From an uncultured Paracoccus sp. (lineage in GTDB: Bacteria; Pseudomonadota; Alphaproteobacteria; Rhodobacterales; Rhodobacteraceae), in assembly GCF_946221145.1 (NCBI RefSeq), contig NZ_CAMIOH010000001.1, positions 1 through 57,744 of the forward strand: a stretch of DNA of 57,744 nucleotides, given 5' to 3'. Position 1 is the stretch's first letter, and each line of letters starts with the position of its first letter. Both the position numbers and the translations under genes were made by a program. Positions 34,728 to 42,715 of the stretch are shown here, piece after piece. The notes under the pieces were generated by a model, which did not search any database, was not told where the DNA came from, and saw nothing but the letters and a program-made list of their open reading frames with translations.

Positions 34728-35515
34728 GCCGCATCCCCCCCGTTCAGCAGCGCCAGCGCCGCGCGATGCAGGTCGGGCGATGCCGCGGCGATCACCTGCC
34801 CGCCGTGCTGCGCGGGGCCGCCCTGCCAGTCGGTCACGATCCCCCCCGCGGCCCGCACCACCGCCAGAGGCCCGGCGATGTCATAGGATTGCAGCCCCGC
34901 CTCGATCACCAGATCCACCTGGCCCAGGGCCAGCAGCGCATAGGCATAGCAATCCAGCCCGTATCGCGTCAGCCGCACCTGCTGGGCCACGCGGCGGAAG
35001 GCCGTGGCCTCGTCATCAGTGCCCAGTTCGGGAAAGGTCGTCAGCAGCGTCGCCTGCGCCAGATCGACGCGGCGCACGGCCAGGGGGCGTTCGCCTGCAT
35101 CGGACAGAAGCCGTGCCCGGCCCAGCCCGCCCTCGAACCGTTCGCGGATATAGGGCTGGTCGATCAGGCCATAGGTGATGTCGTCCCCGTTAGACAGGCC
35201 GATCAGCACCCCCCAGCTGACCGCCCCGCACAGAAAGGCGCGGGTGCCGTCGATGGGATCCAGGATCCAGGTCAGGCCGCTGGTGCCCTGGGTCGCGCCG
35301 TATTCCTCGCCCAGGATGGCGTCGTCGGGGCGCAGCCGGGCCAGCACGTCGCGCATGGCGCGTTCGGCGGCGCGGTCAGCCTCGGTCACCGGGTCAAAGC
35401 CCGCCTGACGCTTGTTGTCGGCCACCAGATTGGTCCGGAAATAGGGCAGAATCGCCGCCCGGGCGGCATCCGCCATCCGGTGCGCCGTGTCGATGATATC
35501 TTGCGCGTCCTGCAT
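34724..35515 (-). CDS. hisN: Inositol-monophosphatase-family phosphatase, probable histidinol-phosphatase
   Basis: A 263-residue Mg2+-dependent, Li+-sensitive-type phosphatase. Metal-binding motifs are GEEYG, the WILDPIDGTRAF loop, and the late SYDIAGPLAVVRAAGG. The protein resembles the HisN branch, which removes phosphate from histidinol-phosphate; other members cleave inositol-phosphate or fructose-bisphosphate, so the substrate is not certain. The ATG at 35515 has AGGGGAC upstream; the open frame to 35572 lacks a signal. First gene of the operon with mgtE and the cyclo-ligase. Confidence 0.82.
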   Translation of the reverse strand: MQDAQDIIDTAHRMADAARAAILPYFRTNLVADNKRQAGFDPVTEADRAAERAMRDVLARLRPDDAILGEEYGATQGTSGLTWILDPIDGTRAFLCGAVSWGVLIGLSNGDDITYGLIDQPYIRERFEGGLGRARLLSDAGERPLAVRRVDLAQATLLTTFPELGTDDEATAFRRVAQQVRLTRYGLDCYAYALLALGQVDLVIEAGLQSYDIAGPLAVVRAAGGIVTDWQGGPAQHGGQVIAAASPDLHRAALALLNGGDAA

Positions 35516-35662
35516 GGCTGTCCCCTGATCCGGTTCACGGGCAGGACTAACCCGAAGGCATCGTCCTGCCAATGGCGGCCAGCGGATTTGACAGCCAAAC
35601 CCGTGTCAGGCGCGTGACAGAAACACATCGCGCGCCCGGGACGGGATCAGGCCGGGCAGAAA

Positions 35663-36022
35663 TCAGGCAGCGTCGGACAGGACGCGGGCCAGTTCGAAAA
35701 TCTGGCGGCGCTGCGCGGCGGGCATCGTGTAATAGGCGCGAACCAGTTGCAGGGCTTCCTTGTCGGCCAGGATGTCGCCCGCGACCGCATCGGGAATGTC
35801 GCCCTCTTGCAAGCCCTCAAAGAAAAAGCTGACCGGCACGTCAACCGCGCGGGCGATGTCCCACAGGCGGGACGCCGACACCCGGTTCATGCCGGTTTCA
35901 TATTTCTGGATCTGCTGGAATTTGATACCGACCTTGTCGGCCAGCTGCTGTTGCGTCATTCCAATCATCCAGCGACGATGGCGAATGCGCTTGCCCACGT
36001 GAACGTCAACACCGTGTTTCAT
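35663..36022 (-). CDS. XRE-family transcriptional regulator (PraR-like)
   Basis: A 119-residue repressor-type protein with an N-terminal helix-turn-helix: RIRHRRWMIGMTQQQLADKV, then KFQQIQKYETGMNRVSASRL. The C-terminal third (SFFFEGL, then MPAAQRRQIFELARVLSDA) matches the PraR-type alphaproteobacterial family, whose members repress quorum-sensing or attachment genes in rhizobia. GAGGTAG lies before the ATG at 36022. The gene is divergent from a quinone oxidoreductase. A perfect 15-base palindrome lies 59 bases upstream of its start and may be its own operator. Confidence 0.88.
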   Translation of the reverse strand: MKHGVDVHVGKRIRHRRWMIGMTQQQLADKVGIKFQQIQKYETGMNRVSASRLWDIARAVDVPVSFFFEGLQEGDIPDAVAGDILADKEALQLVRAYYTMPAAQRRQIFELARVLSDAA

Positions 36023-36080
36023 CGTTACTACCTCATGCAATCTAAGGAAGCACTACTCCAACCTTCCTCAATTTTCGAGT

Positions 36081-36095
36081 GTTAACCTGGTTAAC
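36081..36095. promoter_or_regulatory. Perfect 15-bp palindrome, candidate operator
   Basis: GTTAACC-T-GGTTAAC is a perfect inverted repeat in the divergent intergenic region between the XRE regulator and the quinone oxidoreductase. Its size and position fit a dimeric helix-turn-helix repressor, most simply the adjacent one. Confidence 0.55.
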
Positions 36096-36180
36096 GGCGC
36101 CGATCTTGACCAAAAAGACAGGTCTGTCCGGTTGTCGAGGGCCTTCTGTTAAGGGAATGAGAGACTTGGCGAAAACCTCC

Positions 36181-37158
36181 ATGGCCGCTGGATCTGGTTT
36201 GATCCGAATCGCCCTTGTGGAACAACTGGGAGGCGAGCCGGTGGTCCGGCAGCATCCCGGCCCCCAGGCTGGCCCCGGTCAGGCCCTGGTCCGGATGCGC
36301 GCGGCGGCGCTGAATTTCGCGGACCTGCTCAAGGCAAGGGGCGAATATCAGGAACGTCAGGACCCGCCCTTTGCCCCCGGACTGGAGGGCGCGGGCGAGG
36401 TGATCGCCGCGCCGGACGGCAGCGGCCTGCGTCCCGGCGACCGGGTGGCCGTGCTGGCGCCGGGCACCCTGGCCGAACAGATCGCGGTGCCCCCCGGCGC
36501 CTGCACCCCGATCCCCGACGCGATGGATTTCGAACAGGCCGCGGGGTTCCAGATCGCCTATGGCACCAGCCACCTGGCCCTGACCGCGCGTGCCGGCCTG
36601 CGCGCGGGGGAAACGCTGGCCGTGCTGGGCGCGGCGGGCGGCGTCGGCCTGACCGCGGTCGAGATCGGGCGCGCCCTGGGCGCCCGCGTGATCGGCGTGG
36701 CGCGGGGGCAGGACCGGCTGGACGTGGTGCGGGCGGCGGGCGCCGAGCAGGTGATCGACAGCGCCGATTGCCCGGATCTGAAATCCGCGCTGCGCGATCT
36801 GGGCGGGGTTGATGTCGTCTATGACGCGGTAGGCGACAGTGCGGGTGAGGCGGCGTTCCGCGCTCTGAACCCCGGCGGGCGGTTCCTGGCGATCGGCTTT
36901 GCGGGCGGCAAGCCTCCGGTGCTGCCGCTGAACCATGCCCTGGTCAAGAACATCGCGATCCATGGCTTTTACTGGGGCGGCTATGCCAGGCTGGACCCGG
37001 CGGCCGTGTCCGACAGCATGAGGGATCTGTTCCGCCTGTTCGGGCAGGGTCGGCTTGCCCCTGTCCTGGGCGAGGTGATGCCGCTGGATCGCATCGCGGA
37101 TGCCTTTGACCTGCTGCGCAGCCGCCGATCGGTCGGCAAGATCGTCGTGACGCTGTAA
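36181..37158 (+). CDS. NADPH:quinone oxidoreductase family, zinc-independent MDR
   Basis: A 325-residue medium-chain dehydrogenase/reductase. The N-terminal catalytic domain has ALVRMRAAALNFADLLKARG and PFAPGLEGAGEVIA; the Rossmann domain reads LAVLGAAGGVGLTAVEIGRALG. GWGYARLDPA-like sequence near the end matches quinone oxidoreductase homologues. No structural zinc cysteines are present. Starts at 36157 and 36181 are both possible; the downstream ATG gives a normal N-terminus and length. The gene is divergent from the XRE regulator with a palindrome between them, so shared regulation is possible. The substrate cannot be inferred beyond a quinone or enone. Confidence 0.85.
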   Translation: MAAGSGLIRIALVEQLGGEPVVRQHPGPQAGPGQALVRMRAAALNFADLLKARGEYQERQDPPFAPGLEGAGEVIAAPDGSGLRPGDRVAVLAPGTLAEQIAVPPGACTPIPDAMDFEQAAGFQIAYGTSHLALTARAGLRAGETLAVLGAAGGVGLTAVEIGRALGARVIGVARGQDRLDVVRAAGAEQVIDSADCPDLKSALRDLGGVDVVYDAVGDSAGEAAFRALNPGGRFLAIGFAGGKPPVLPLNHALVKNIAIHGFYWGGYARLDPAAVSDSMRDLFRLFGQGRLAPVLGEVMPLDRIADAFDLLRSRRSVGKIVVTL

Positions 37159-37274
37159 CAACTGCGTAAAACTGTCCCGATCCGGGGCTTTGCCGCATTG
37201 AATCGCGGGCGTATCGTGCCAATATGGTGGCCATAAACCGGCAAATGCCGGCCTGTCCTTCTAGGGAGAGTTTG

Positions 37275-38009
37275 ATGGCAGATTACAACACGTACCGCAC
37301 CACGCAGAGCATCGGCACCCGCCAGGCGGCCGTCGATGAGGGGCTGCGGGCCTATATGAACAAGGTTTATGGGCTGATGGCGGTCGGCATGGGTGTAACC
37401 GCCGTCGCAGCCTATGGGATCAGCACGCTGGCCGTGAACAACCCCGCGGTGGCGCAGGCGCTGTATGCCTCGCCCCTGAAATGGGTGATCATGTTCGCCC
37501 CGCTGCTGGTGGTCTTTGCCTTCGGCGCCGCGATCAACCGTCTGTCGGTGTCTGCCGCGACCATGGTGTTCTATGGCTTTGCCGCGCTGATGGGGCTGTC
37601 GATCAGCTCGATCTTCCTGGTCTATACCGGCACGTCGATCGTGCAGACGTTCCTGGTGACGGCCATCGCCTTTGCGGGCCTGTCGCTGTGGGGCTATACC
37701 ACGAAGAAAGACCTGTCGGGCTGGGGCACCTTCCTGATCATGGGCGTGATCGGCCTGATCGTGGCCTCGATCGTGAACATCTTCCTGCAATCCTCGGCCA
37801 TGCAGTTCGCGATCTCGGTTCTGGGCGTGCTGATCTTCGCGGGCCTGACCGCCTTCGACACGCAGCGGATCAAGAACACCTATCTGCAAATGGCCGGGTC
37901 GGGTTCGGACTTCCTGGGCAAATCCGCCATCATGGGCGCGCTGAGCCTGTATCTGAACTTCCTGAACCTGTTCATGTTCCTGCTGCAATTCATGGGCAAC
38001 CGCGAGTGA
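37275..38009 (+). CDS. Bax inhibitor-1/YccA-family membrane protein
   Basis: A 244-residue inner-membrane protein with about seven hydrophobic segments. The N-terminal soluble region ends in QAAVDEGLRAYMNKVYGLMA, the family hallmark, and the C-terminus has AGLTAFDTQRIKNTYLQ. The ATG at 37275 has AGGGAGAG upstream. Relatives leak Ca2+ or H+ or interact with FtsH, but the role in bacteria is not settled. A clear terminator follows. Confidence 0.93.
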   Translation: MADYNTYRTTQSIGTRQAAVDEGLRAYMNKVYGLMAVGMGVTAVAAYGISTLAVNNPAVAQALYASPLKWVIMFAPLLVVFAFGAAINRLSVSAATMVFYGFAALMGLSISSIFLVYTGTSIVQTFLVTAIAFAGLSLWGYTTKKDLSGWGTFLIMGVIGLIVASIVNIFLQSSAMQFAISVLGVLIFAGLTAFDTQRIKNTYLQMAGSGSDFLGKSAIMGALSLYLNFLNLFMFLLQFMGNRE

Positions 38010-38035
38010 TCTTCGCAGGATCGTGACCGCATCGA

Positions 38036-38062
38036 CCCCCGCTCCACCGGCGGGGGTTTTTT
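38036..38062 (+). terminator. Rho-independent terminator
   Basis: CCCCCGC (38036-38042) and GCGGGGG (38050-38056) pair around TCCACCG and are followed by TTTTTT. It follows the Bax-inhibitor-1 gene by about 25 bases and is a textbook intrinsic terminator. Confidence 0.93.
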
Positions 38063-38218
38063 CATGGCCGGTCGAACTGTCGGCGGCGCAGTTAGTGCGC
38101 ACAGAAGATGAGGCTGCCAGATGCCGGCGATCCGGGCGACCGGGCGTTGTGCCGGATGGGCAGCAGGGTCTGGATTTTCGCGGCAACAAGCTGCCGGTCG
38201 TCGGCTGTCGCGCCCGGC

Positions 38219-38685
38219 TTACTCGTAAAACTCTGGCGCGCGGCGCAGCGATGGCCATTGGTCGGCATCATGTCCGTAAACGACCAGGGCCGCCCCTTCT
38301 CTTGCTGCGGTTTCAGAAATTTTCCGGGTGCTGGCCCTGATACTGTCTTCGTCATCCATGTCTGTGATGAACATCGGGCGGGTCGCTGCGTCCGCCATCG
38401 AATGATGCATGACGGCATCAGCCGCCAGCAGGACCGGCCCTGTCCCGGCAAGCCGGACCAACACGGACTGATGGCCGGGGACATGACCGCTCGTTTCCAA
38501 AAGCGTTACGCCGGGTGCAATCTCCACGTATCCCTCGACAGGACGATAGCGAAGTGCGGGGTGATCCCAGATCGCCCGATTGGCCGCCAAGCGCGGATGT
38601 CCGCCCTTGGCGATGTCATGGTGCCGTCGCTGAATGATCACTTCGGCCTGCACGAACAGATCGTGGTTGCCAGAGCTTGGGCAGG
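38219..38685 (-). pseudogene. Truncated metallo-beta-lactamase-fold AHL lactonase-like gene
   Basis: The reading frame encodes about 155 residues equivalent to the C-terminal part of AttM/AiiA-type N-acyl-homoserine lactonases. Remaining metal ligands are the His in SGHVPGHQSVLV, the Asp in LLAADAVMHHS, and the His in VVYGHDADQW. The match starts abruptly near GNHDLFVQAEVIIQR; the HxHxDH metal motif expected just upstream is not found in any frame before the neighbouring CNNM gene (end at 38753). It therefore lacks half of its metal centre. It may be a degraded quorum-quenching gene; the broken end lies about 70 bases from the next gene. Confidence 0.72.
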
Positions 38686-38752
38686 ACCCGCCGATCCCCG
38701 CAGGCCGCTGCCTTGTCGTCTGCCGGGGGGCGGGCGTGCGGCCAGACCCCCG

Positions 38753-40024
38753 TCAGTCTTCGGCAAGCTGCGAGACCAGCAGCTTGTCGATCCGCCGCCC
38801 ATCCAGGTCCACGACCTCGATCCGCCAGTTGCCCAGCGTGACATGCGCGCCGACATCGGGCAGCACGCCCGCGCGATCCAGAACCAGGCCCGCGACGGAT
38901 TCGTAACCGCGATCCTCGGGCAGGGTGATGCCGATCATTTCCGCGAATTCGTCGGCAGGCATCCAGCCCGCGACCAGCCAGCTGCCGTCGTCGCGCTGCA
39001 CGGCCTTGGGTTCGTCGTCGCCCGGTTCGGGGAAATCGCCGGCAATGGCCTCCAGCAGGTCCATCGCCGTCACCACGCCCTCGAAATGGCCGTATTCGTC
39101 ATAGACCAGCAGCATATGAGCGGGGCTGGCCTTCAATTCCTCGATCACGTTCAGCGCCGGCAAGCCCTCTCGGATGACCGGCACTTCCTGGACCAAGGGG
39201 CGCAGGTCGGCCACGTCCTCGGACAGCAGGTCGCGCAGGGTGATGACGCCGATGATGTCATTGTCCGACCCGTCCCGAACCAGCAGGCGGGACCGGCGGC
39301 TGTCACGGAATTTTTGCAGCGCGTCCGCAGCAGGATCGCTGACATCGACCGTCTCGACCTCGTGGCGCGGGGTCATCAGGCCGCGGGCGGACCTGTCGGC
39401 GATGCGCATGACGCCTGCGATCATCTCGGTCTCGGCCGGTTCGATGACGCCTGCGGTGCGGGCTTCGGACAGCATCACCCGGATTTCCTCGTCCGAGATG
39501 CCGCGTTCGGAATCGCCCGACTGGCCCAGCAGGGTCAGCACCGCCTTGCCGGACTTGTCCAGCACCCAGACCACCGGCGCGGCGATCCGAGAGATGAACA
39601 GGATCAGCGGCGCGATCCGCGTGGCAACCGCCTCGGGGGCGCGCAGGGCGATCTGCTTGGGCACCAGTTCGCCGATGATCAGCGACAGATAGGTGATCAG
39701 CACGACGACGCCGCCGACGCCCAGGGTCTGGGCCAAAGCCGGCGACATGCCGGTATCAACCAGCACCGCCGACAGCCGCGCGCCCAGCGTGGCGCCCGAG
39801 AATGCGCCCGACAGGACCCCGACCAGGGTGATGCCGATCTGGACGCTGGACAGGAAGCGCCCCGGTTCGGCCCCCAGGTCCAGGGCGATTTCGGCGCCCC
39901 GGCTGCCTTCGGCGGCCATCACTTTCAGTCGCGCGGGCCGGGCAGACACGATGGCCAGTTCCGACATGGCCAGAACGCCGTTGAACATCGTCAGCAGCAG
40001 GACGATGAGAATTTCCAGAAACAT
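38753..40024 (-). CDS. CNNM/CorC-family (hemolysin-like) membrane protein
   Basis: A 423-residue protein with an N-terminal CNNM transmembrane domain (MFLEILIVLLLTMFNGVLAM, then NGVLAMSELAIVSARPARL), a CBS pair (MTPRHEVETVDVSD; IIGVITLRDLL; HMLLVYDEYGHFEGVVT), and a C-terminal CorC_HlyC domain (LPEDRGYESVAGLVL). Relatives are linked to Mg2+ efflux or homeostasis. The ATG at 40024 begins the first helix; a longer frame to 40123 has no membrane sequence and no good signal. Minus strand, downstream of the terC-like gene. Confidence 0.9.
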   Translation of the reverse strand: MFLEILIVLLLTMFNGVLAMSELAIVSARPARLKVMAAEGSRGAEIALDLGAEPGRFLSSVQIGITLVGVLSGAFSGATLGARLSAVLVDTGMSPALAQTLGVGGVVVLITYLSLIIGELVPKQIALRAPEAVATRIAPLILFISRIAAPVVWVLDKSGKAVLTLLGQSGDSERGISDEEIRVMLSEARTAGVIEPAETEMIAGVMRIADRSARGLMTPRHEVETVDVSDPAADALQKFRDSRRSRLLVRDGSDNDIIGVITLRDLLSEDVADLRPLVQEVPVIREGLPALNVIEELKASPAHMLLVYDEYGHFEGVVTAMDLLEAIAGDFPEPGDDEPKAVQRDDGSWLVAGWMPADEFAEMIGITLPEDRGYESVAGLVLDRAGVLPDVGAHVTLGNWRIEVVDLDGRRIDKLLVSQLAED

Positions 40025-40118
40025 CGGTTCACTTTGTCCAAGGTCAGGCTGTCCGCAATCTGCACGAAGCGCGCGCCGGTGCAAAGGCATGACGGCCATC
40101 AGAGGGACAGAATCGGCA

Positions 40119-40155
40119 GGCAAGGCGCCGTCGCGGGCGCCTTGCCAAGGGTTTT
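40119..40155. terminator. 11-bp perfect stem between terC-like and CNNM genes
   Basis: GGCAAGGCGCC (40119-40129) and GGCGCCTTGCC (40136-40146) form a perfect stem. It lies after the stop of the minus-strand terC-like gene, with GTTTTT on its plus-strand 3' side. The T tract points rightward, so as a minus-strand terminator it would be imperfect. Confidence 0.55.
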
Positions 40156-40159
40156 TGCC

Positions 40160-41161
40160 TTATTTTCCTGCGTGGTCCGAGGTCAGGGGGTCCGACTTGT
40201 TGCCGGTCGTTTTCCACAACGAGAACACCACGCCGGCGCCCAGGATGGCAAAGGTGATGCCCAGCGACCACATCGGCGGGAACTTCTCCCAGCCCATCAG
40301 ATCGGCGATGAAGATCTTGGACCCGATGAACACCAGCAGCAGCGACAGCGCGTATTTCAGATAGCTGAAGCGGTGCAGGATCGCGGCCAGGGCGAAATAC
40401 AGCGCCCGCAGGCCCAGGATCGCGAAGATGTTCGAGGTATAGACCAGATAGGGATCGGTGGTGATGGTGAACACCGCCGGGACCGAATCCACGGCAAAGA
40501 CCAGATCGGCGATCTCGATCATGATCAGCGCCAGCAGCAGCGGCGTCGCGTGGCGCACGACCTTGCCGGTCTTGGTGTCGGGAACCCGCACGATGAAGCG
40601 GTCGCCGTGGAAATCGTCGGTCACCCGGAACCGGCGGCGCATGAACTGAACCAGCCGGTTGTCCGACAGGTCATGCGATTCTTCCTTGGCGAACAGCATC
40701 TTGATGCCGGTGAACACCAGGAACAGCGCGAACAGATACAGCACCCAGTGGTAATGTTCGACGATGGTGGCGCCCAGCCCGATCATGATGCCGCGCAGCA
40801 CGATCACGCCAAGGATACCCCAGAACAGCACCCGATGCTGATACTCCCGCGGCACCGCGAAAAAGCCGAAGATCAGCGCGATGACGAAGATGTTGTCCAT
40901 CGCCAGCGTCTTTTCGACCACGAAGGCGGTCAGGTATTGCGCCGTCGGCTCGGCCCCCATCTGCCAGTAGATGAAGCCGGAAAAGCCCAGGCCCAGGACG
41001 ATATACATCGCCGACATGCGCAGCGATTCCGCGACGCCGATTTCGTGATTGTCCTTGTGAAGCACGCCCAGGTCGAATGCCAGAAGCGCGACAACCAGGG
41101 TCAGGAACAGCAGCCACATCCACAGCGGCTTGCCCATGACCAGCAGTAACAGAATTTCCAT
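40160..41161 (-). CDS. TerC-family integral membrane protein
   Basis: A 333-residue membrane protein with about eight hydrophobic segments. Family features are FDLGVLHKDNHEIGVAESL, LTAFVVEKTLAMDNIFVIAL (acidic residue in the membrane) and IEIADLVFAVDSVPAVF. The paired DN and D motifs are typical of TerC/Alx/MeeF proteins, which are tied to metal export, in particular Mn2+. The ATG at 41161 has GATGAGGGCAAG upstream; the longer frame is spurious. No yybP-ykoY riboswitch could be recognised before it. Confidence 0.92.
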   Translation of the reverse strand: MEILLLLVMGKPLWMWLLFLTLVVALLAFDLGVLHKDNHEIGVAESLRMSAMYIVLGLGFSGFIYWQMGAEPTAQYLTAFVVEKTLAMDNIFVIALIFGFFAVPREYQHRVLFWGILGVIVLRGIMIGLGATIVEHYHWVLYLFALFLVFTGIKMLFAKEESHDLSDNRLVQFMRRRFRVTDDFHGDRFIVRVPDTKTGKVVRHATPLLLALIMIEIADLVFAVDSVPAVFTITTDPYLVYTSNIFAILGLRALYFALAAILHRFSYLKYALSLLLVFIGSKIFIADLMGWEKFPPMWSLGITFAILGAGVVFSLWKTTGNKSDPLTSDHAGK

Positions 41162-41409
41162 CTTGCCCTCATCGTTGCTGTAGTGCTTCGATGCCAGGGG
41201 CTTCGCTTGGTCAGGGCCACTTGCATCGAGGCACGCTCGATGCGGTTCCGACATCACGACACGAACTGTCGCCAGAGGGGCCCGGTCCCGCTGTGTGGAA
41301 AGATGACGCAGGCCTGCGCAGATTACAAGGCGCAGGGCGAAACTTTCTTGCAGGCCCTTGCGGCAACGGGAAATTTTTACGCTGACGGGCGTTGGGCAGG
41401 GGGGTGATC

Positions 41410-42645
41410 ATGGAAAAGACCGGACTTGGCGGCGATGACGGCAACTGGCTGGATGATCCGGTCCATCGCGCCTGGCTGGCGGCGGATGCGCGCCGGTCGC
41501 TGGATTTCTTCGACGCGAGCGTCGGGGCAGGTGGCGGGTTCGTCACGCTGGATCACACGGGCCGCGTGTTGCCCGGAGGCGTTCAGGAACTGCATGTGAC
41601 GACGCGGCTGGTCCATTCCTATGCCCTGGGCCAGCTTGCCGGGCGAACCGACCGGGCGGACATCATCGACCGAGGGATGCAGGCGCTGTGGCAGGGGCAT
41701 CGCGACGGCAGGCACGGCGGCTATGTCTGGTCGCTGTCGGATGGGGCGGTGGCGGACGGGACCAAGCTGGCCTATGGCCATGTCTTCGTTCTTCTGGCGG
41801 CCTCGACCGCGCGGCTGGCGGGTCATCCGGATGCCGACCGCCTGCTGGACGACATTGCGCAGGTGCTGGAGGATCGGTTCTGGGACGCGGGTGCAGGGCT
41901 GTTCCGCGATGAATTCACCCGCGACTGGCAGGTCTTTTCAACCTATCGCGGCATGAACGCCAACATGCACGGGGTCGAGGCGCTGCTGGCCGCGCATGAG
42001 GCGACGGGCGAGGGCGAATACCTGCGCCGGGCTGGCGGGATCCTTGATTTCTTCATCGCGGGCCAGGCGGCGGCCCATAATTGGCGGATCCCCGAACATT
42101 ACGATGCCGATTGGCAGCCCGATCCCGCCTATGAGGGCAATCCGATGTTCCGCCCGGCAGGCACGACCCCGGGCCATTCGTTCGAGATGGCGCGCCTGCT
42201 GCTGCAATACTGGGACCTGGCCGGCCGGCCCGGCACCGACGCGCCCCGGCAGGCCCGGCTGCTGGTCGAAACGGCACTGGCGGACGCCTGGATGGCGCAG
42301 GGCGGGCTGGCCTATACGTTGGACGCAGGCGGCCGGGTGGCGCGGCGTGATCGGTACTGGTGGCCCGTGACCGAGGCGATCGGCGCGCTTGCCGCGCTGA
42401 TCAAGCTGGATCCGCGGCCCATGGATCAGGACTGGTATCGCCGCCTGTGGCGCTTTGCCGATGGCGAATTGATCGACCATGACCGGGGCGGCTGGTTCCC
42501 CGAACCCGGCGGCCCGGCGCGCCGAGGGCAGTTCCAGGGCAAGCCCGACATCTATCATGCCTTGCAGGCCGATCTGTTCCCGCTGGTCCCCGGCCTGTCG
42601 CGTCTTTCCGCCGCCCTGGCGCAGACCGGGCCGCTCAAATCCTGA
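41410..42645 (+). CDS. AGE-family aldose-ketose isomerase/epimerase (YihS-like)
   Basis: A 411-residue N-acylglucosamine 2-epimerase superfamily protein with an (alpha/alpha)6 barrel. Conserved patches are QELHVTTRLVHSYALG, DGTKLAYGHVFVLLA, NMHGVEALLAAHEATG, HSFEMARLLLQY (with the catalytic His), and RYWWPVTEAIGAL. The usual members isomerise mannose/fructose, sulfoquinovose or GlcNAc; the substrate here is not determined. AGGGGGTG lies before the ATG at 41410. It is divergent from terC and 70 bases ahead of a PhoD-like phosphatase on the same strand. Confidence 0.88.
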   Translation: MEKTGLGGDDGNWLDDPVHRAWLAADARRSLDFFDASVGAGGGFVTLDHTGRVLPGGVQELHVTTRLVHSYALGQLAGRTDRADIIDRGMQALWQGHRDGRHGGYVWSLSDGAVADGTKLAYGHVFVLLAASTARLAGHPDADRLLDDIAQVLEDRFWDAGAGLFRDEFTRDWQVFSTYRGMNANMHGVEALLAAHEATGEGEYLRRAGGILDFFIAGQAAAHNWRIPEHYDADWQPDPAYEGNPMFRPAGTTPGHSFEMARLLLQYWDLAGRPGTDAPRQARLLVETALADAWMAQGGLAYTLDAGGRVARRDRYWWPVTEAIGALAALIKLDPRPMDQDWYRRLWRFADGELIDHDRGGWFPEPGGPARRGQFQGKPDIYHALQADLFPLVPGLSRLSAALAQTGPLKS

Positions 42646-42715
42646 TCCGGGGTGCATTTCCGGCGCAAGCGCCTATCTAAGACCCCGAACGAACAGGCAA
42701 GGAAAAGACGAACCG

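Noticed and set aside
40920..41409. Mn2+ riboswitch (yybP-ykoY) before the terC-like gene
   Set aside because: The conserved internal loops were not visible in the 248-base divergent region.
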